Shown here: positions 20,924 to 31,468 of the stretch, in pieces
Position numbering within the stretch: position 1 is the first letter of the stretch
Layout of the letters: each line of letters opens with the position of its first letter
DNA from: Bubalus kerabau
Taxonomy: Eukaryota; Chordata; Mammalia; Artiodactyla; Bovidae
Direction: 5' to 3'
DNA: 64,000 nucleotides
Assembly (NCBI RefSeq): GCF_029407905.1
Contig: NC_073634.1
Location: 28,223,501-28,287,500 of the forward strand
Notes under the pieces: generated by a model
Databases searched by the model: none
Told to the model about the DNA's origin: nothing
Seen by the model: only the letters and a program-made list of their open reading frames with translations
Position numbers and translations under genes: made by a program

Positions 20924-23160
20924 GTTTATCAGAAAAGTATCCTAGGAGAGGCCTCTCCTTTCCCACACCTTTCTGGAGGACACAAACCAGGTAGAAAATA
21001 GTTTGGGGTTTTGCTGTAGCAGAGGTAACCCTGAGTGGTACTTGTGAAGTTTGACCGTGAGACTACTATTTTCTTTTGTGTGTATGATCTGGAAAGGGTT
21101 CCTTCCCTTTCAAGTGTGATTTTAAAAATCTATATTTTCATCTCTGCATGCCGCCCCCGCCCCGCCCCCCTCAACCCCCCGCCTCCACCACCCCTCCCAC
21201 CGCCAAGTGAATATCTCTGAAGTGATCATGTCAGATGAAGAGAAAATAGGATTAAAAGGACAAATCTAGCTTGCACACAACCTGCAGCTTCGCTCTTTTG
21301 TGACTTGAGGAAGCTCTGGTCTAGAATAGTATCATTTGTGTACTGCTGGGTTGGTGTGCTGGGGTCACTGTGGGGTGGAGTAGTGTGTGTGCGTGTGTGT
21401 ACACACAAGTCTGCAGAGCCTGCGTTGGTACCAGATCGCTGCCTTGAGTGTCTCTGCCCTGAACAGGGTCTCCCAGCACTGGGGATGTACACAAGCTGAG
21501 TTGTCAGGGCTGAGGAGACAGCAGTTCTTGGAGGAGGGGCTGGGCCACTTCCACCCGCCCCGTGGCCTGGCCCCAGGGAGGACGGTGTCCACTCCAGGAC
21601 CAGGGCTGCAGGTTCGGAGGGGCTGAGAATCGGCCTTTGTAAGAGTTTCCTGGCCGGGCTGAGCTGCCTGTCCCGGCCCACATCTGAGTAGCAGCCCCAG
21701 AGAAGCAGCGTGGTCCTGCAGGGCCCCCTGTGCCCTTTCCTTGTCCCTTGCATCAAGGGCTGACCTCCCCCAGGACTGGCACTGCCATCAGGCCCGACTA
21801 CAGACACACCTGCACCAGAGTCCCCTGTGGAGCAAACAAAACCTCACTCAGGAGGGTTTCCCCTTTAAGAGAATACACTCCTCAGAGGGCCGGTTGCCCC
21901 CAGGGCTCTCTCCCACTCCCGCTTGGAAGCCAGGCAGAAAAATTGCCTGATGGGCAGGATTATGGGATTAGTCAACTTTCCCAAAACAGGCCCAGAGGCT
22001 CTGGGTCCAAAATGAGTTTTGGTCTGAGCTTTTCCCTGTGATTAGTGACAGATGTGTCAGTCGGGCCCACCGCCTCCCTCTCCCAGCTTTGCCTCTTCCC
22101 TGAGTGCTAGGAACTCAGCGTGTTTGTTTCTGTAAAAATGGGCCCTATGGTTCAGTGGCCCAGGGCCTAAGGAGGAAGGTATTACCAATTAGACCAAGTG
22201 TCTGGCTTTGCCAACCTCTCCCCATCTTCACCAGAGAGCAGCCCCTCCCCTAGAACTCCCCCTGGACTAGAGGGATTGAGGGGGCCTACTAGGCCTTGAT
22301 AGTCTGTGGTCTGTCCAGCGCCTGTCTCAGATTCCTGTCCCCACTCATTGCGCCCTCTGTTTCCGGGTCCAGCTTCCAGGATCCCCCTACATTCTAGGCT
22401 AGGCTGGGCCCCTGGCCCTCCTGGACTTGGGCCTGCCCTGCAGTTTCAGTAAGGTGGGGAGCTGGCCAACACCAGTTCCAGAGCTGGTGTTTCCCAGGAA
22501 ACCAGCTCCTAAAGACCACTCAGCTGAGGCCACCCTGCTGGGACAGTCAGACATCTGACAGTGTCCCTGTGGACAGATCTAGGGCTTGGATCTAAGCCAG
22601 GAGGGGTGCCTCTTCATACCCTGCATGACCTAGAGGTCTTGTTTGCATTTAGAAATCCCTTGCAGAGGGGTTGGGAGACTCTCCTTGGAGTTCTGAGTAA
22701 AGGCTGGGGACAATGAAATAAAATTTGTTTCTCATTATAATGCCTATGATCCCTAGAGCTAGCATAGTCTTCCATTTAGCTCTTTGCCTTCTCCAAATCT
22801 TCTGGTGGAGTTGACCTGGAAGTTTGTTTGGAAATGAGATTTTCTGACAGCCACTGGGGTTGCCTGAACTTGGCTCTTCTGGCCTATTATATCTCAGGCC
22901 ACATCCAGAATCCAGAGTCCTGAGCCCAGGCCAGATCCCAGAGCACAGTAGGCACAAGATCTGAGTTTAGGCAGAGCTCAGAACTCTGGTGAGGCCAACT
23001 TCATACCAGGCTGGAAATGGGGACAAGACTCAGCACTCAGTCTCTCTCAAGGGAGGAGCTGGTCCTTCTTTCAAGGGTATAACATAACCTGGGAAGTAAG
23101 TAGGTCTTTTGGGTAAAAGAAACACATCTCATTAGATACTAGAGCTGGACAGAAATATGT
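20924..23160. other. GC-rich unique sequence, no gene supported
   Basis: A C-rich tract lies at 21150-21207 and a GT-rich tract at 21383-21404. Overlapping open frames, including one of 193 codons on the minus strand (21226-21807), cross the GT tract and show no family resemblance. Confidence 0.4.
21150..21207. repeat. C-rich low-complexity tract
   Basis: It has runs of four to six C (gccgcccccgccccgccccc, then ccccccgcctccaccacccc). The minus strand could form a G-quadruplex. Confidence 0.8.
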
Positions 23161-23542
23161 AGATCTCCTGACTTTAGCTGGGCTTCCCTGGTGACTCAGT
23201 GGTAAAAAATCCACCTGCCAATGTAGGAAACATGGGTTTGATCCCTGGGTCAGGAGGATCCCCTGGAGAAGGGAAAGGCAACTCGCTCCAATATTCTTGC
23301 CTGGGAAACCCCTTGACAGAGGAGCTTGACATTTCATGGGATCGCAAAGAGTCGGACACAACTGAGCAACTAAACAACAACAACTTTAGCTGGCATCCGA
23401 ATCACCTGCAAGGCTTGTTAAAACAGATTTCTGGGTCCTGCGGAGAGATTCTGATTCGGTAGGGGGCGGTTTTGAGGATTTGTATTGCTAACAAGTTCTC
23501 AAGGGGTGATGGTGCGAAAGGGGACACTCTCTGAGAACCGTG
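23161..23542. mobile_element. MER20-like hAT element, split by a Bov-tA
   Basis: The right part (23394-23542) reads gaatcacctgcaaggcttgt, taaaacagatttctgggtcc, gattctgattcggtaggggg, gctaacaagttctcaagggg, then tctgagaaccgtg. This is the MER20 order. The left scrap at 23161-23181 supplies the ctttagc segment. The Bov-tA at 23182-23382 interrupts it. Confidence 0.8.
23182..23382 (+). mobile_element. Bov-tA SINE, full length, with target-site duplication
   Basis: Sense-oriented Bov-tA. The tRNA-like head is gcttccctggtgactcagtg (box A region), with box B-like gggtttgatccctgg. The body ends gagtcggacacaactgagca and the tail is aactaaacaacaacaa. A perfect 11-bp duplication, actttagctgg, lies at 23171-23181 and 23383-23393, and the duplicated sequence is MER20. 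Confidence 0.95.
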
Positions 23543-23559
23543 ATACTAGCCCTCCTCTC

Positions 23560-23690
23560 CCGTTTTACAGATGTTAGGGACGAAGCATCTTCAGCCAGGT
23601 CGGCAGGAAGTGATGGTGCAGCTGGGAGGGCAGGGTTCTAACCTCCCTCTTAGCAGACCTTCTGCCCAGCACTGCCTTGTGTCAGTCCTT
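23560..23690 (-). repeat. MIR fragment
   Basis: The string cccgttttacagatgttagg, then aggcaggaagtgatggtgca-like text, then gcagggttctaacctccctc, gives the reversed MIR layout. Confidence 0.55.
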
Positions 23691-26330
23691 AAGCCTAGGG
23701 TCACACAGCTGGTAACCAGCCCTCCCTGCTGGCGACCGTGGCCCGCTGGGCACTGTTTAGTGCTGGCTGTGACTTAGAAAATGGGTTTGTGCCCGTAGCA
23801 CCCAGTTGGTGCTAGAAATGGAAGTGGCATGTTTTGGCGTGTTCTGGCCTCCAGGCTGAAAACTGTTTATTTGGACAATTAAGAACACGACTTCGGCTGA
23901 ACCACAAAATTGGACGGAAAGCTTTATCTTGGGTGGCACGCTCTTGGTTTCCTCCCCTACCCTTGCAGGCTTGTGGAGTGGGGCTGCACTGGACGGGGTG
24001 CAACTGGGAGTGGTTCTAGGGGCTCTGGCCTCAGCTCGGGAGAGATCAGAGCATCAGGAGCAAGCCTTCTTGGTTGCCCTTTGTGCTGCTGATGGGATGG
24101 CAATGGGGGTGTTAGAAGAAGACTCGAGTTCTTTAATCAGGGATGCTAGGGCCTCTGGGATCCCTTGAAGTGAGGTTGGGATTTTTCCTGCAATTGTCCG
24201 AGACTCAGGATTTGCTGGGCTGTCTTCCACTCCCCAGAGATCACTGGCTCCACCTAACTCCTTGTCCTCCTCCCGCCAAGACAGTTCATGTCGCCTGTCC
24301 CCACTCCAGCACACCAGAGGGCCCTTGATGCTGGTACCACCCGGTCTTCCTTTAGTCCCCACCCCCTGGGCATTCCTGGGCCTCTACCACAATGAGGGGC
24401 TCATGGGTAGGTAAGTCAAAGGGTCTGGTTAGAAACCTCCTTGAGGTTTAAGCTTCTCCCCAAACAAAACCCAAACCTCAGCCTCTCCGAGTGGCTCTGA
24501 AAGGAGCTGGTCCACCTCAGTGATAGCAGGTCACGATTGGCCACTGTTTCAAGACACGGTCTCATGACTGGGTGCTTGGGAGCTCTGTGGGGGTGGCCAT
24601 GCCTGATTGCCTTCCTCCTCAAGATGCCCTTGCTCATCCACTCCTCTCTACGGCAGCAGTGTAGGCCTGCCCCGTTCTCAAACCCTCTGGGGCCCTATCT
24701 GGAGCCCACCAGGTCCTTGCAAACAATGGTAGGACTTGTCCCTAGAACCTCAGCTTTTAAAATCCTTCATCTTATTCTGTTTCTAAATGGTTCACATTTG
24801 TCAATCTCATCTCTTTAGCTGCATGTTGAAAAATCTTCTTGGGGCAGGAGCTGGGTCTCCTGCCCATTGTAAGCCCCTGTCACCAACCCCTCTGTTCCTG
24901 GGACCCACCTGGGGTCCGGGTTGGGACTGATGAGGGATTTTAGCATTTACCCCAGGGGTGAAGGACCTTTGTTCCAGGGCATGAGGGGGTGTGGGGACAA
25001 GTGAGACACATCTGATCCTTCTTTTATCTGACTTGGCAACTACCTCGGGATGAAGCCCCCTCCTGCAGCTCCCTCTCACAGTACCCGCCCCCCCCCCGGC
25101 CTGCCCCCCTCCGCCCACACACGCACACCTTGGGGATGGGTACAAAGGCGGAGGGCTGGCAGGCAGGAGGGTGACGTTCCCCTTTGAGAACTGCCTTCTC
25201 GCCCAGTGTGGATTCCAGTGAAAGGCTGGAAGGCAGGAATTTCGATGGAAACAGTCAAATCCCCAGTCTATTTCTTCATCCTGGCGCCAATCCCAATCTT
25301 CCAAAAAAAAAAAGCACAACAGAGAAAATAAGCCTGCCTGGGACTGAGCCGAGGGTAGAGGAAGTCAGCAGTCCAGAGAGGTAAAAATCAGGCAAGAGCG
25401 TGAAAAATTCTACTTTGTTTCAAAATTGGTCAATTGCTTCCATATTCGTATAGACTGGTAAAGATGACACGGCTGGGGAAATGGGGTTATAATGAGAGAG
25501 GAGAGAAGAGACAACGAAACAATGTAAATCTGAGGAGGAGACCCTGGGCTGGCCATTTGCCCGCAAGGCTAGAGGCTCAAGGAGATGGGGGCACCCTGCC
25601 CTCTTGCCTCAGTCCCTCCAGAGCCTGTTGGCCCGGCCTGTACCCCAACCTGGGCAGTTTAGAGGTTCGACTGTAAGCAGGTGCTTTCCCCTGGAGCTGG
25701 GCCCTTGCTGCTTTCCCCCATTTCCTGGAGACATTCCAAATGAGAATGGAGGCTGGGGCGAGGAGGAACAACAGACTGAGCACTCTTCCTCTGGGAAGGA
25801 TACAGGTATAAGAAGAGGGCAAATGGCTCAGTGGTTCCTGTCCTCCAACCCCGCCCTCCTCGACCCCCTCCCCTCGTCATGCTTTGGGAGAAGAGGCCGG
25901 GCGGTGAAGGCTGTCCCAGCCTTCTTCAGAGGCAGCGCTGCTCTGCACAGAGCCCAGCCCACACGCTAACCATCCCGGCAGGCCGGCCTCCTCACCAGAG
26001 GTGTGAACATGCCTGGGTGTTGGGACCGGAATGAGGCACTTTCATGGACAAGTTGGAATTCGTTTGTGAACAGTGAATTGCCCCAGTCCCCGGGGCCATT
26101 TTCCATCATAAATCTGAATGATTGGACTCAGTAGAGCCCCAGTGCTGGAGCCATTTCCAGGGCAACAGGAAGGCTGGCAGGAGCTCTGACAGGGCCGGGC
26201 CTGCAGGGAGCTGGATCCGGGCCCCCAGCAGAGGCCTTGGCCCTGGGCCACCTCCCGCCCTCCTACCCCACCGTACTGGGCACTGAGGGTCCTGCCTTCC
26301 TCCTGGAGAGCCTGTTCAAAGCTTGGAGGG
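23691..26330. other. GC-rich unique sequence, no gene supported
   Basis: No repeat or exon is recognised. A C-run lies at 25087-25098. Open frames up to 170 codons (24807-25319, minus) show no domain. Confidence 0.4.
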
Positions 26331-26549
26331 CACACGCTTTCCTGTCCTCAGACCATTGACCTGCTGCCTCTAGCTCCTTTTGATTCCTTATTCAATTGCC
26401 TCCCTCCAGGTCCTAGTCAAGGGTCGCCCTCCTGCGGGTGCCCACAGCTTAAGGAATCACGCTCCGTGTATGACTTCAAAGCTGTGTCCCCATTCCTAAC
26501 TTCTCTCCATGTCTGCCTGTAAGATTATCCATGAGAGTGGCCCTCAGGC

Positions 26550-26713
26550 CAGGACTCCCCAACCTCCAGGATTTAATGCCTGATGATCTAACATGAAGCT
26601 GATGTAATAATAATAGAAATAAAGAGCATAATAAATGTAATGATCTTGAATCATCTTGAAAAATTGTCTCCCATAAAACAATCCCCTGGTATCAGAAAAG
26701 TTGGGGACTGCTG
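26550..26713. mobile_element. short hAT-like DNA transposon relic
   Basis: Terminal inverted repeats are caggactccccaacc at the left and, as the reverse complement of the right end, cagcagtccccaac. The flanking 8-mers, cctcaggc (26542-26549) and ccataggc (26714-26721), agree at 6 of 8 positions as a decayed 8-bp duplication. The interior (taatgcctgatgatctaaca, gaaaaattgtctcccataaa) matches a common mammalian hAT repeat. Confidence 0.75.
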
Positions 26714-26940
26714 CCATAGGCACCTCAAATTCATGCATTTGAATTCATGAAACCTGAATTCATCCTCCCCTTGTCCCCATCAAAGCCCAGCCCAATAGGC
26801 CCAGAATCTCTCTGGAACTGCCTTTGGCATTTCCATCTCCCTTTTTTCCCAGGCGGCTGCAAGTCCTGTTTCTAGACCCTAGAGGTCACATCTCCATCTT
26901 CCCTTCTTCATCCTTCTTGAAATCCCATGGACTGAATCTT

Positions 26941-26970
26941 TTTTTTTTTTTTTTTTTTTGCGAGAACCTC
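26941..26970 (-). mobile_element. possible minimal retro-insertion: A-tail plus 11 nt
   Basis: A run of about 19 T is followed by gcgagaacctc. It sits between direct 9-bp repeats ctgaatctt at 26932-26940 and 26971-26979. On the minus strand this is an 11-nt stub with a poly(A) tail, as expected from a reverse-transcribed end. The source RNA cannot be told from 11 nt, and slippage in the T-run is an alternative. Confidence 0.45.
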
Positions 26971-26979
26971 CTGAATCTT

Positions 26980-27324
26980 CCTCACTTCCAGTCACAGAGC
27001 TCCTGAGCAGTCATCCCCAAGCCGAGCGTGGAGTGTCCTACTTCCACCATCAACACTCTATATGGCTCCCCAGTACTTCCAGAACACCCTCAAAAATCAT
27101 TAGCATAGATTCACAATCCCGCCCATCTTGAATGGACTCCCAAGCGTGCTTCCTAGCCTGGTTCCTCACTCTTGCTTGGTAGAACCGTGTGTGCCAACTG
27201 CTCCAGGCTCCCCAAATCAGATCACTCTTGACTCCATAATGTGGCTCTAGGTGCCTTCTGCTTGGCATGAACAGGCCTGCCTCTGCCCATCACAATCCTA
27301 CCCTTTGTTTAAGACCCAGCCTAG
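26980..27324. other. possible L2-like relic
   Basis: The text tatggctccccagtacttcc, cttcctagcctggttcctca, then gtgccttctgcttggcatga recalls old L2-type repeats, but the match is weak. Nothing else is seen. Confidence 0.3.
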
Positions 27325-27478
27325 AGGATTTCCATGGTGGTCCAGGGGCAATGACTCCACGCTCCCAGTGCAGGGGGCCTGGGTTCAATCCCTGGTTGGG
27401 GAACTAGATCCCCCATGCCACAGATAAGACCTGGTGCAGCCAAATAAGTAAATATTAAAAAAAAAAAAAAAAAAAAAA
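27325..27478 (+). mobile_element. CHR-type SINE with poly(A) tail
   Basis: Sense CHR SINE. It reads gatttccatggtggtccagg, ggcctgggttcaatccctgg (box B), then gggaactagatcccccatgc and cctggtgcagccaaataag, ending in an A-run at 27456-27478. Confidence 0.85.
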
Positions 27479-27559
27479 GCAAAAACTTAACCTAGGCATC
27501 AAGCACCCAAACTTAAATGGTAGAACAGAGAAGGTGAAGTCAGACTGACCGGGTGCAAA

Positions 27560-27745
27560 ATCCAGTTCTACTACTTTTATTGTTTGGCCTTTTGGTTACT
27601 TAACCCTCTGTGCCTTGGTTACTCATCTGTAAATGAGGGTAGTAATAGTAATACCTGCCCCATTGGATATTTGAAGATGAAGTGAGACTAAGTGTAACAT
27701 GGACGAGTGTATGGCACATGGTCCACACTCGATGTGTCAGCAGTA
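27560..27745 (+). repeat. MIR SINE relic
   Basis: Sense MIR. It shows gttacttaaccctctgtgcc, ttactcatctgtaaatgagg, taatacctgccccattggat, then agtgtatggcacatggtcca. Confidence 0.8.
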
Positions 27746-28295
27746 ATAACCTAGATTATGAAGCCTCGTCTGATCCTGCAGGGCCAAATCTTCATACTTC
27801 CATAGCATTTGTGTTGACGCTGCTGTTGGCACTCGCCACACTTGCCTGCCTGTAGAGTGAGAATTCTTTGATGGCAATTGTCAGAAATCCACTGGAGCAA
27901 ACAAAGGAATTTCCATCACAGGCATATGGTAGCTCTATAGCGCCCAAGAGCAGGAATGCTGTGGCACCTTGGGCCCTGGCAGTGGCAGCCAGAAATATAA
28001 TTTGGGCAACATGCTCTGTGCAAACATTCGCTTAAGCATATTCTTTGTAGACTGTAGCCTTGAAAACCTTGCTGAAATCTGCTGCCCACCACCCTGGAAG
28101 GGCTGTCCAATACAGAAAGATGGAGTCTCTCTTGCTCTCCGTTCAGGAGATCAACCAGCCTCTCTTGGAGAAGGGCAGGGGGAGAGGTCATGTTATGCAG
28201 GATTATTGCTGGGGCTGCTCCACTATGAGAGAGGGGATGAATTTACGGGGATCCATACTACCAATGGCAAATTGGTCCCCAATATATGTTCCCCT
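27746..28295. other. L2-like scrap, otherwise no feature seen
   Basis: 27760-27870 has an L2-like look (gcctcgtctgatcctgcagg; agagtgagaattctttgatg). The remainder is unassigned. A 139-codon frame at 27969-28388 runs into the next SINE and is not a gene. Confidence 0.35.
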
Positions 28296-28315
28296 GTCTT
28301 TCTTAGTCAAAAGAA

Positions 28316-28495
28316 AGTGGAAGTGCTAGTCTCGTCTGGCTCTTTGAGATCTCCTCTGTCCATGGAGTTCTCCAGGCAGGAATACTAGAGTGGGTAGCCA
28401 TTCCCTTCTCCAGGGCGTCTTGCAGACCCAGGGATCAAACCCCAGTTTCCCACATTCCAGGCAGATTCGTTACCATTTGAGCCACCAGGGAAGCC
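28316..28495 (-). mobile_element. Bov-tA SINE
   Basis: Reverse Bov-tA with a small deletion after gactctttgagat; the tRNA-like head is at the right. A 15-16-bp target-site duplication, ttcttagt(c)aaaagaa, lies at 28300-28315 and 28496-28510 with a single-base indel. Confidence 0.9.
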
Positions 28496-28510
28496 TTCTT
28501 AGTAAAAGAA

Positions 28511-28625
28511 CTGCCAGTTTTTGCTGCTCTGAATAAAGGCTACATTTCCCAGCCTCCCTTGTAGTAGAACAGAGCCATGTGACTTAAGATCTGGCCAAAA
28601 TGTCATTGAAGGGCAGGAAATCCCC
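28511..28625. repeat. ancient interspersed repeat (family with 33.2, 37.6 and 39.6 kb)
   Basis: The text taaaggctacatttcccagc, ctcccttgtagtagaacaga, gccatgtgacttaagatctg, gccaaaatg matches the 5' part of a common old mammalian repeat, possibly LTR-derived. Its middle and 3' parts are seen at 33215-33545, 37635-38010 and 39595-39770. Confidence 0.45.
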
Positions 28626-28639
28626 TTCTTAGCACCCTC

Positions 28640-29035
28640 CTAGTAACTGGACTCTGAACCGAAACCCTAGCCCTGCCACCTCAACCCATGTGACCTTGGG
28701 CAAGTTATTTAAACCTTTTTGTGCCACAGTTTATGTTGCAGTGGTAAAGAATCCACCTGCAATGTGGGAGACCTAGGTTTGATCCCTGGGTTGGGAAGAT
28801 CCCCTGGAGAAGGGAAAGGTCACCCACTCCAGTATTCTGGCCTGGAGAATTCCATGGACTGTACCCATGGGATGGCAAAGAGTTGGACACGACTGAGCGA
28901 CTTTCACTTTTCAAAACAGGAGTAAACGTAATATTGCTGTAATGAGTTTATTGTGAGGATTCCATGAATTGATATTTGAGGAGTGATTAGGGTGGTTTCT
29001 GGCACACAGTGTATATGCTGAAAGTGTGATGAGGA
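28640..29035 (+). repeat. MIR SINE, split by a Bov-tA
   Basis: The left part ends ccatgtgaccttgggcaagt tatttaaacctttttgtgcc. The right part resumes at about 28915 with aaacaggagtaaacgtaata, then tgtgaggattccatgaattg, then ggtttctggcacacagtgta. Together they form one sense MIR. Confidence 0.8.
28728..28913 (+). mobile_element. Bov-tA SINE, slightly 5'-truncated
   Basis: Sense Bov-tA that starts inside box A (gttgcagtggtaaagaatcc), has box B-like ggtttgatccctgg, and ends cgactgagcgactttcact. It lies within a MIR. Confidence 0.9.
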
Positions 29036-29574
29036 AGATGATAATGAGGATGAAGAAGGGGAAGATCCGGCTGGAACTTGAATGACACATTGGATAATGG
29101 GGTAGAGCCGAATATTGAGGGTGGCCTGGATCCTTAACACTTGTTGAGCCTCAAACACAAAGGGCCATAGCATTTTTGTGGACATAGCTGGTCACCAGAA
29201 GAACTGGCTAACTGATGGCCAGACAATAGTAGAGTTTGTCTTTATCCCATTCTTATCTGCCTGGTACTTGTTGTCACCATCTTATGTCCCGTTAGGAACC
29301 TCACATTATCTCAGCAAGGAAATGTTCATCTTGAAGGATGAAAATTAAGAATGAAAAACGTAGTCCCCCAACCCCACCAATCCTAAACGATAATTTCATA
29401 GTGAGATTTTAGGCAGCAGATATTTTGGGGTTGGAGAACTTCTGCTTGAATTTTGTTAAAACGGTTTGCTCTCAGAGCACCAAAGCTACATGGAACTTCC
29501 CTGGATACTGTCGCAGGAATTTCTACTTTGGGAAGTCATTACAAAAATTTGTATTTATTTGACGATGCCAGGTT
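29036..29574. other. no feature seen
   Basis: AT-rich unique sequence. No repeat or gene is recognised. Confidence 0.4.
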
Positions 29575-29703
29575 TTCTTTGAGGTAATCTGGATCTTCGA
29601 TCTTTGTGGGGACATGCGGGATCTAGTTCCCAGACCAGGGATCAGACCCGGGTCCCCTGCATTGGGAGCGTAGAGTCTTACACACTGGACCACCAAGGAA
29701 ATC
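29575..29703 (-). mobile_element. CHR-type SINE
   Basis: Reverse CHR. It shows gtggggacatgcgggatcta, gttcccagaccagggatcag, acccgggtcccctgcattgg, agagtcttacacactggacc, then accaaggaaatcc at the head. Confidence 0.8.
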
Positions 29704-30739
29704 CTCGTAAAGCCATTTTAAAGTGACCTCTTAAGGCTCTTTCTGCCCTGAGATCTAAAGTTTCTCTACTTTTCCCCTCGTTTCCCGCATGGGGCCTGAT
29801 TCATTGTTGGGTAGTAAGTGCATAGGAAGGATTTATCAAGCTGCTAGGGTTTCCTCTTTCAGGAATCAAGCATGAAGGTCCCTTGAAGCAGTGGTGGAAA
29901 AATTCTCCTGTTTTCAAAGATCTCCTGACCAGGAGGCCTCTCCAAGGCAGTGCGCTTTCTGGTTTGGGGATCAGCGGTTTTCTGAGGCCCCTGTGCTACC
30001 TGCTTTTGGCTGTCCTGCAGTGGGCGCTCTGGAGCCCACTCTGGTCTGGCTGGCCTTGACGCTCCCCTGGGTCCAGTGTCTGGGCCTGTCTTCTGGTCTG
30101 GGCTGGACATGACAGCCGGCCCTTCCTGAAATGACTCAACATCCAACTTGGACTCAGTTCCAGGACCTCCCCCAGCTCCCAGCGGCCTGTCCCACAGGAC
30201 CAGGCCTGGACCACAGAGGTCCCGGCTTTTCTGAGAAAGATCGTACTGCTGACCAGAGACAGCTGTGCCAGAAATTCTACAAAATGCAAGTGCAAGCATC
30301 TTTAAGCCATGGGCTTCACGTTTCCTGTCCCCACGGCCTCATTCTACCAAACTCCATGCTGCCTAGGTGGATTGCGTTCATCTCAGACTGGAGCGTGTGT
30401 TTCCCCTGTGACCCACCCAGGAGCCTGCTTGGGATGGGGCTGGAGAAGAGAGGCAGAGAGCCCCTGCGGTTAGGGCCAGGGTAGAGCACCCCACCCCTGC
30501 CCCCAGCACCCCCGGAAAACGTGGTCCCTTGGGGAGCCCACTCTAGACAAAGCCAGAGGAGGTGTTTGGATCTGGGTTTGAGTTTGCACTGTGACCTGGT
30601 GTTCAAAAGCCCTTTAGGTGCCTAGGCAATGGCACCCTTGTCCTACTTAGGACCTTCCTGCATGCCTCTCTCCCTCCCCAACACTCTAGCTGCAGGGTGG
30701 AATGAATGGAGGGGTGACTGAAAACAGGTCGAAACAATG
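29704..30739. other. GC-rich unique sequence, no gene supported
   Basis: Open frames on both strands between 29859 and 30606 overlap and have no recognisable domain. No repeat is seen. Confidence 0.4.
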
Positions 30740-31060
30740 ACCCTTCCTTCACATTTGCTTGAGACCCCCCAAGGCCTTTGCATTTTGCCGCCCCTGAGTT
30801 ATACCTACCCTAGCAGGTTGATTCCACTGCCTGGAATGGCCTCGACACACTCACCCCGTTCACCTCCTCCCTGTACTTCAGGCTGTGGTTCAGTCCTGCC
30901 TTCAGCACCTCCCTTCCCTATCGTGGGGCCCTCAGGGACCTCTTTTTCTTCTCTGAGGTCTCTACTCTCGACGTCTGCATCTCCTGTGTGGCACTAACCC
31001 ACATTCAGCACTGTGCTGTTGTTCATTGTCTCATGCATCTACGAAGTGTTTCGTGTGCTT
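30740..31060 (+). repeat. L2 LINE relic
   Basis: Sense L2. It shows ccaaggcctttgcattttgc, gattccactgcctggaatgg, tcacctcctccctgtacttc aggctgtggttcagtcctgc, then ctcagggacctctttttctt. This is the usual L2 order. Confidence 0.65.
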
Positions 31061-31065
31061 ATTTC

Positions 31066-31336
31066 CCATCCATTTTCCACACAGTTTAAACTAGTTCTTC
31101 CAAATAGAAGTATAATATTAACTGTATATGTAATTTAAAATTTTTCGGTAATGACATTAACAAAGAAACAGGCAAAATTAGTGTTTTATTTGCCTCAATA
31201 TATCAAAAATACATAGACACAATATAAACATTACTAATGAGATATTTTACATTTTAAGGGTACAAAGTCTTCAAAATATAGCATGTATTTTACATTTATA
31301 GGACGTCAGTTTGGCTGCTAAATTTTCATAAAAACT
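31066..31336. mobile_element. hAT-type (MER5-related) DNA transposon relic
   Basis: AT-rich text with ggcaaaattagtgttttatt, tgcctcaatatatcaaaaat, ttactaatgagatattttac, then gcatgtattttacatttata. It matches the internal part of an old MER5/Charlie-related repeat. Confidence 0.5.
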
Positions 31337-31444
31337 CTTGATCTGTATGTAGATTTAATCATGGCCTCCGATGTTCTTATAAATATGACAAATATTTGAC
31401 CAGAGCGTCTCCTTAGCATTTCTAAGATGGAACCATACAATCAA

Positions 31445-31468
31445 GGGAATCCTGGGCATTGTAGTTCT
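31445..31468. promoter_or_regulatory. ZNF143/STAF-like motif (candidate)
   Basis: The reverse complement contains actacaatgcccaggat, close to the ACTACAANTCCCAGCATGC class of site bound by ZNF143. This rests on motif similarity only, and such motifs also occur inside old repeats. Confidence 0.3.

Noticed and set aside
23182..23260. tRNA gene, because of box A and box B-like motifs
   Set aside because: The tRNA-like part continues into a Bov-tA body and has a target-site duplication, so it is a SINE. The same applies to all other tRNA-like hits.
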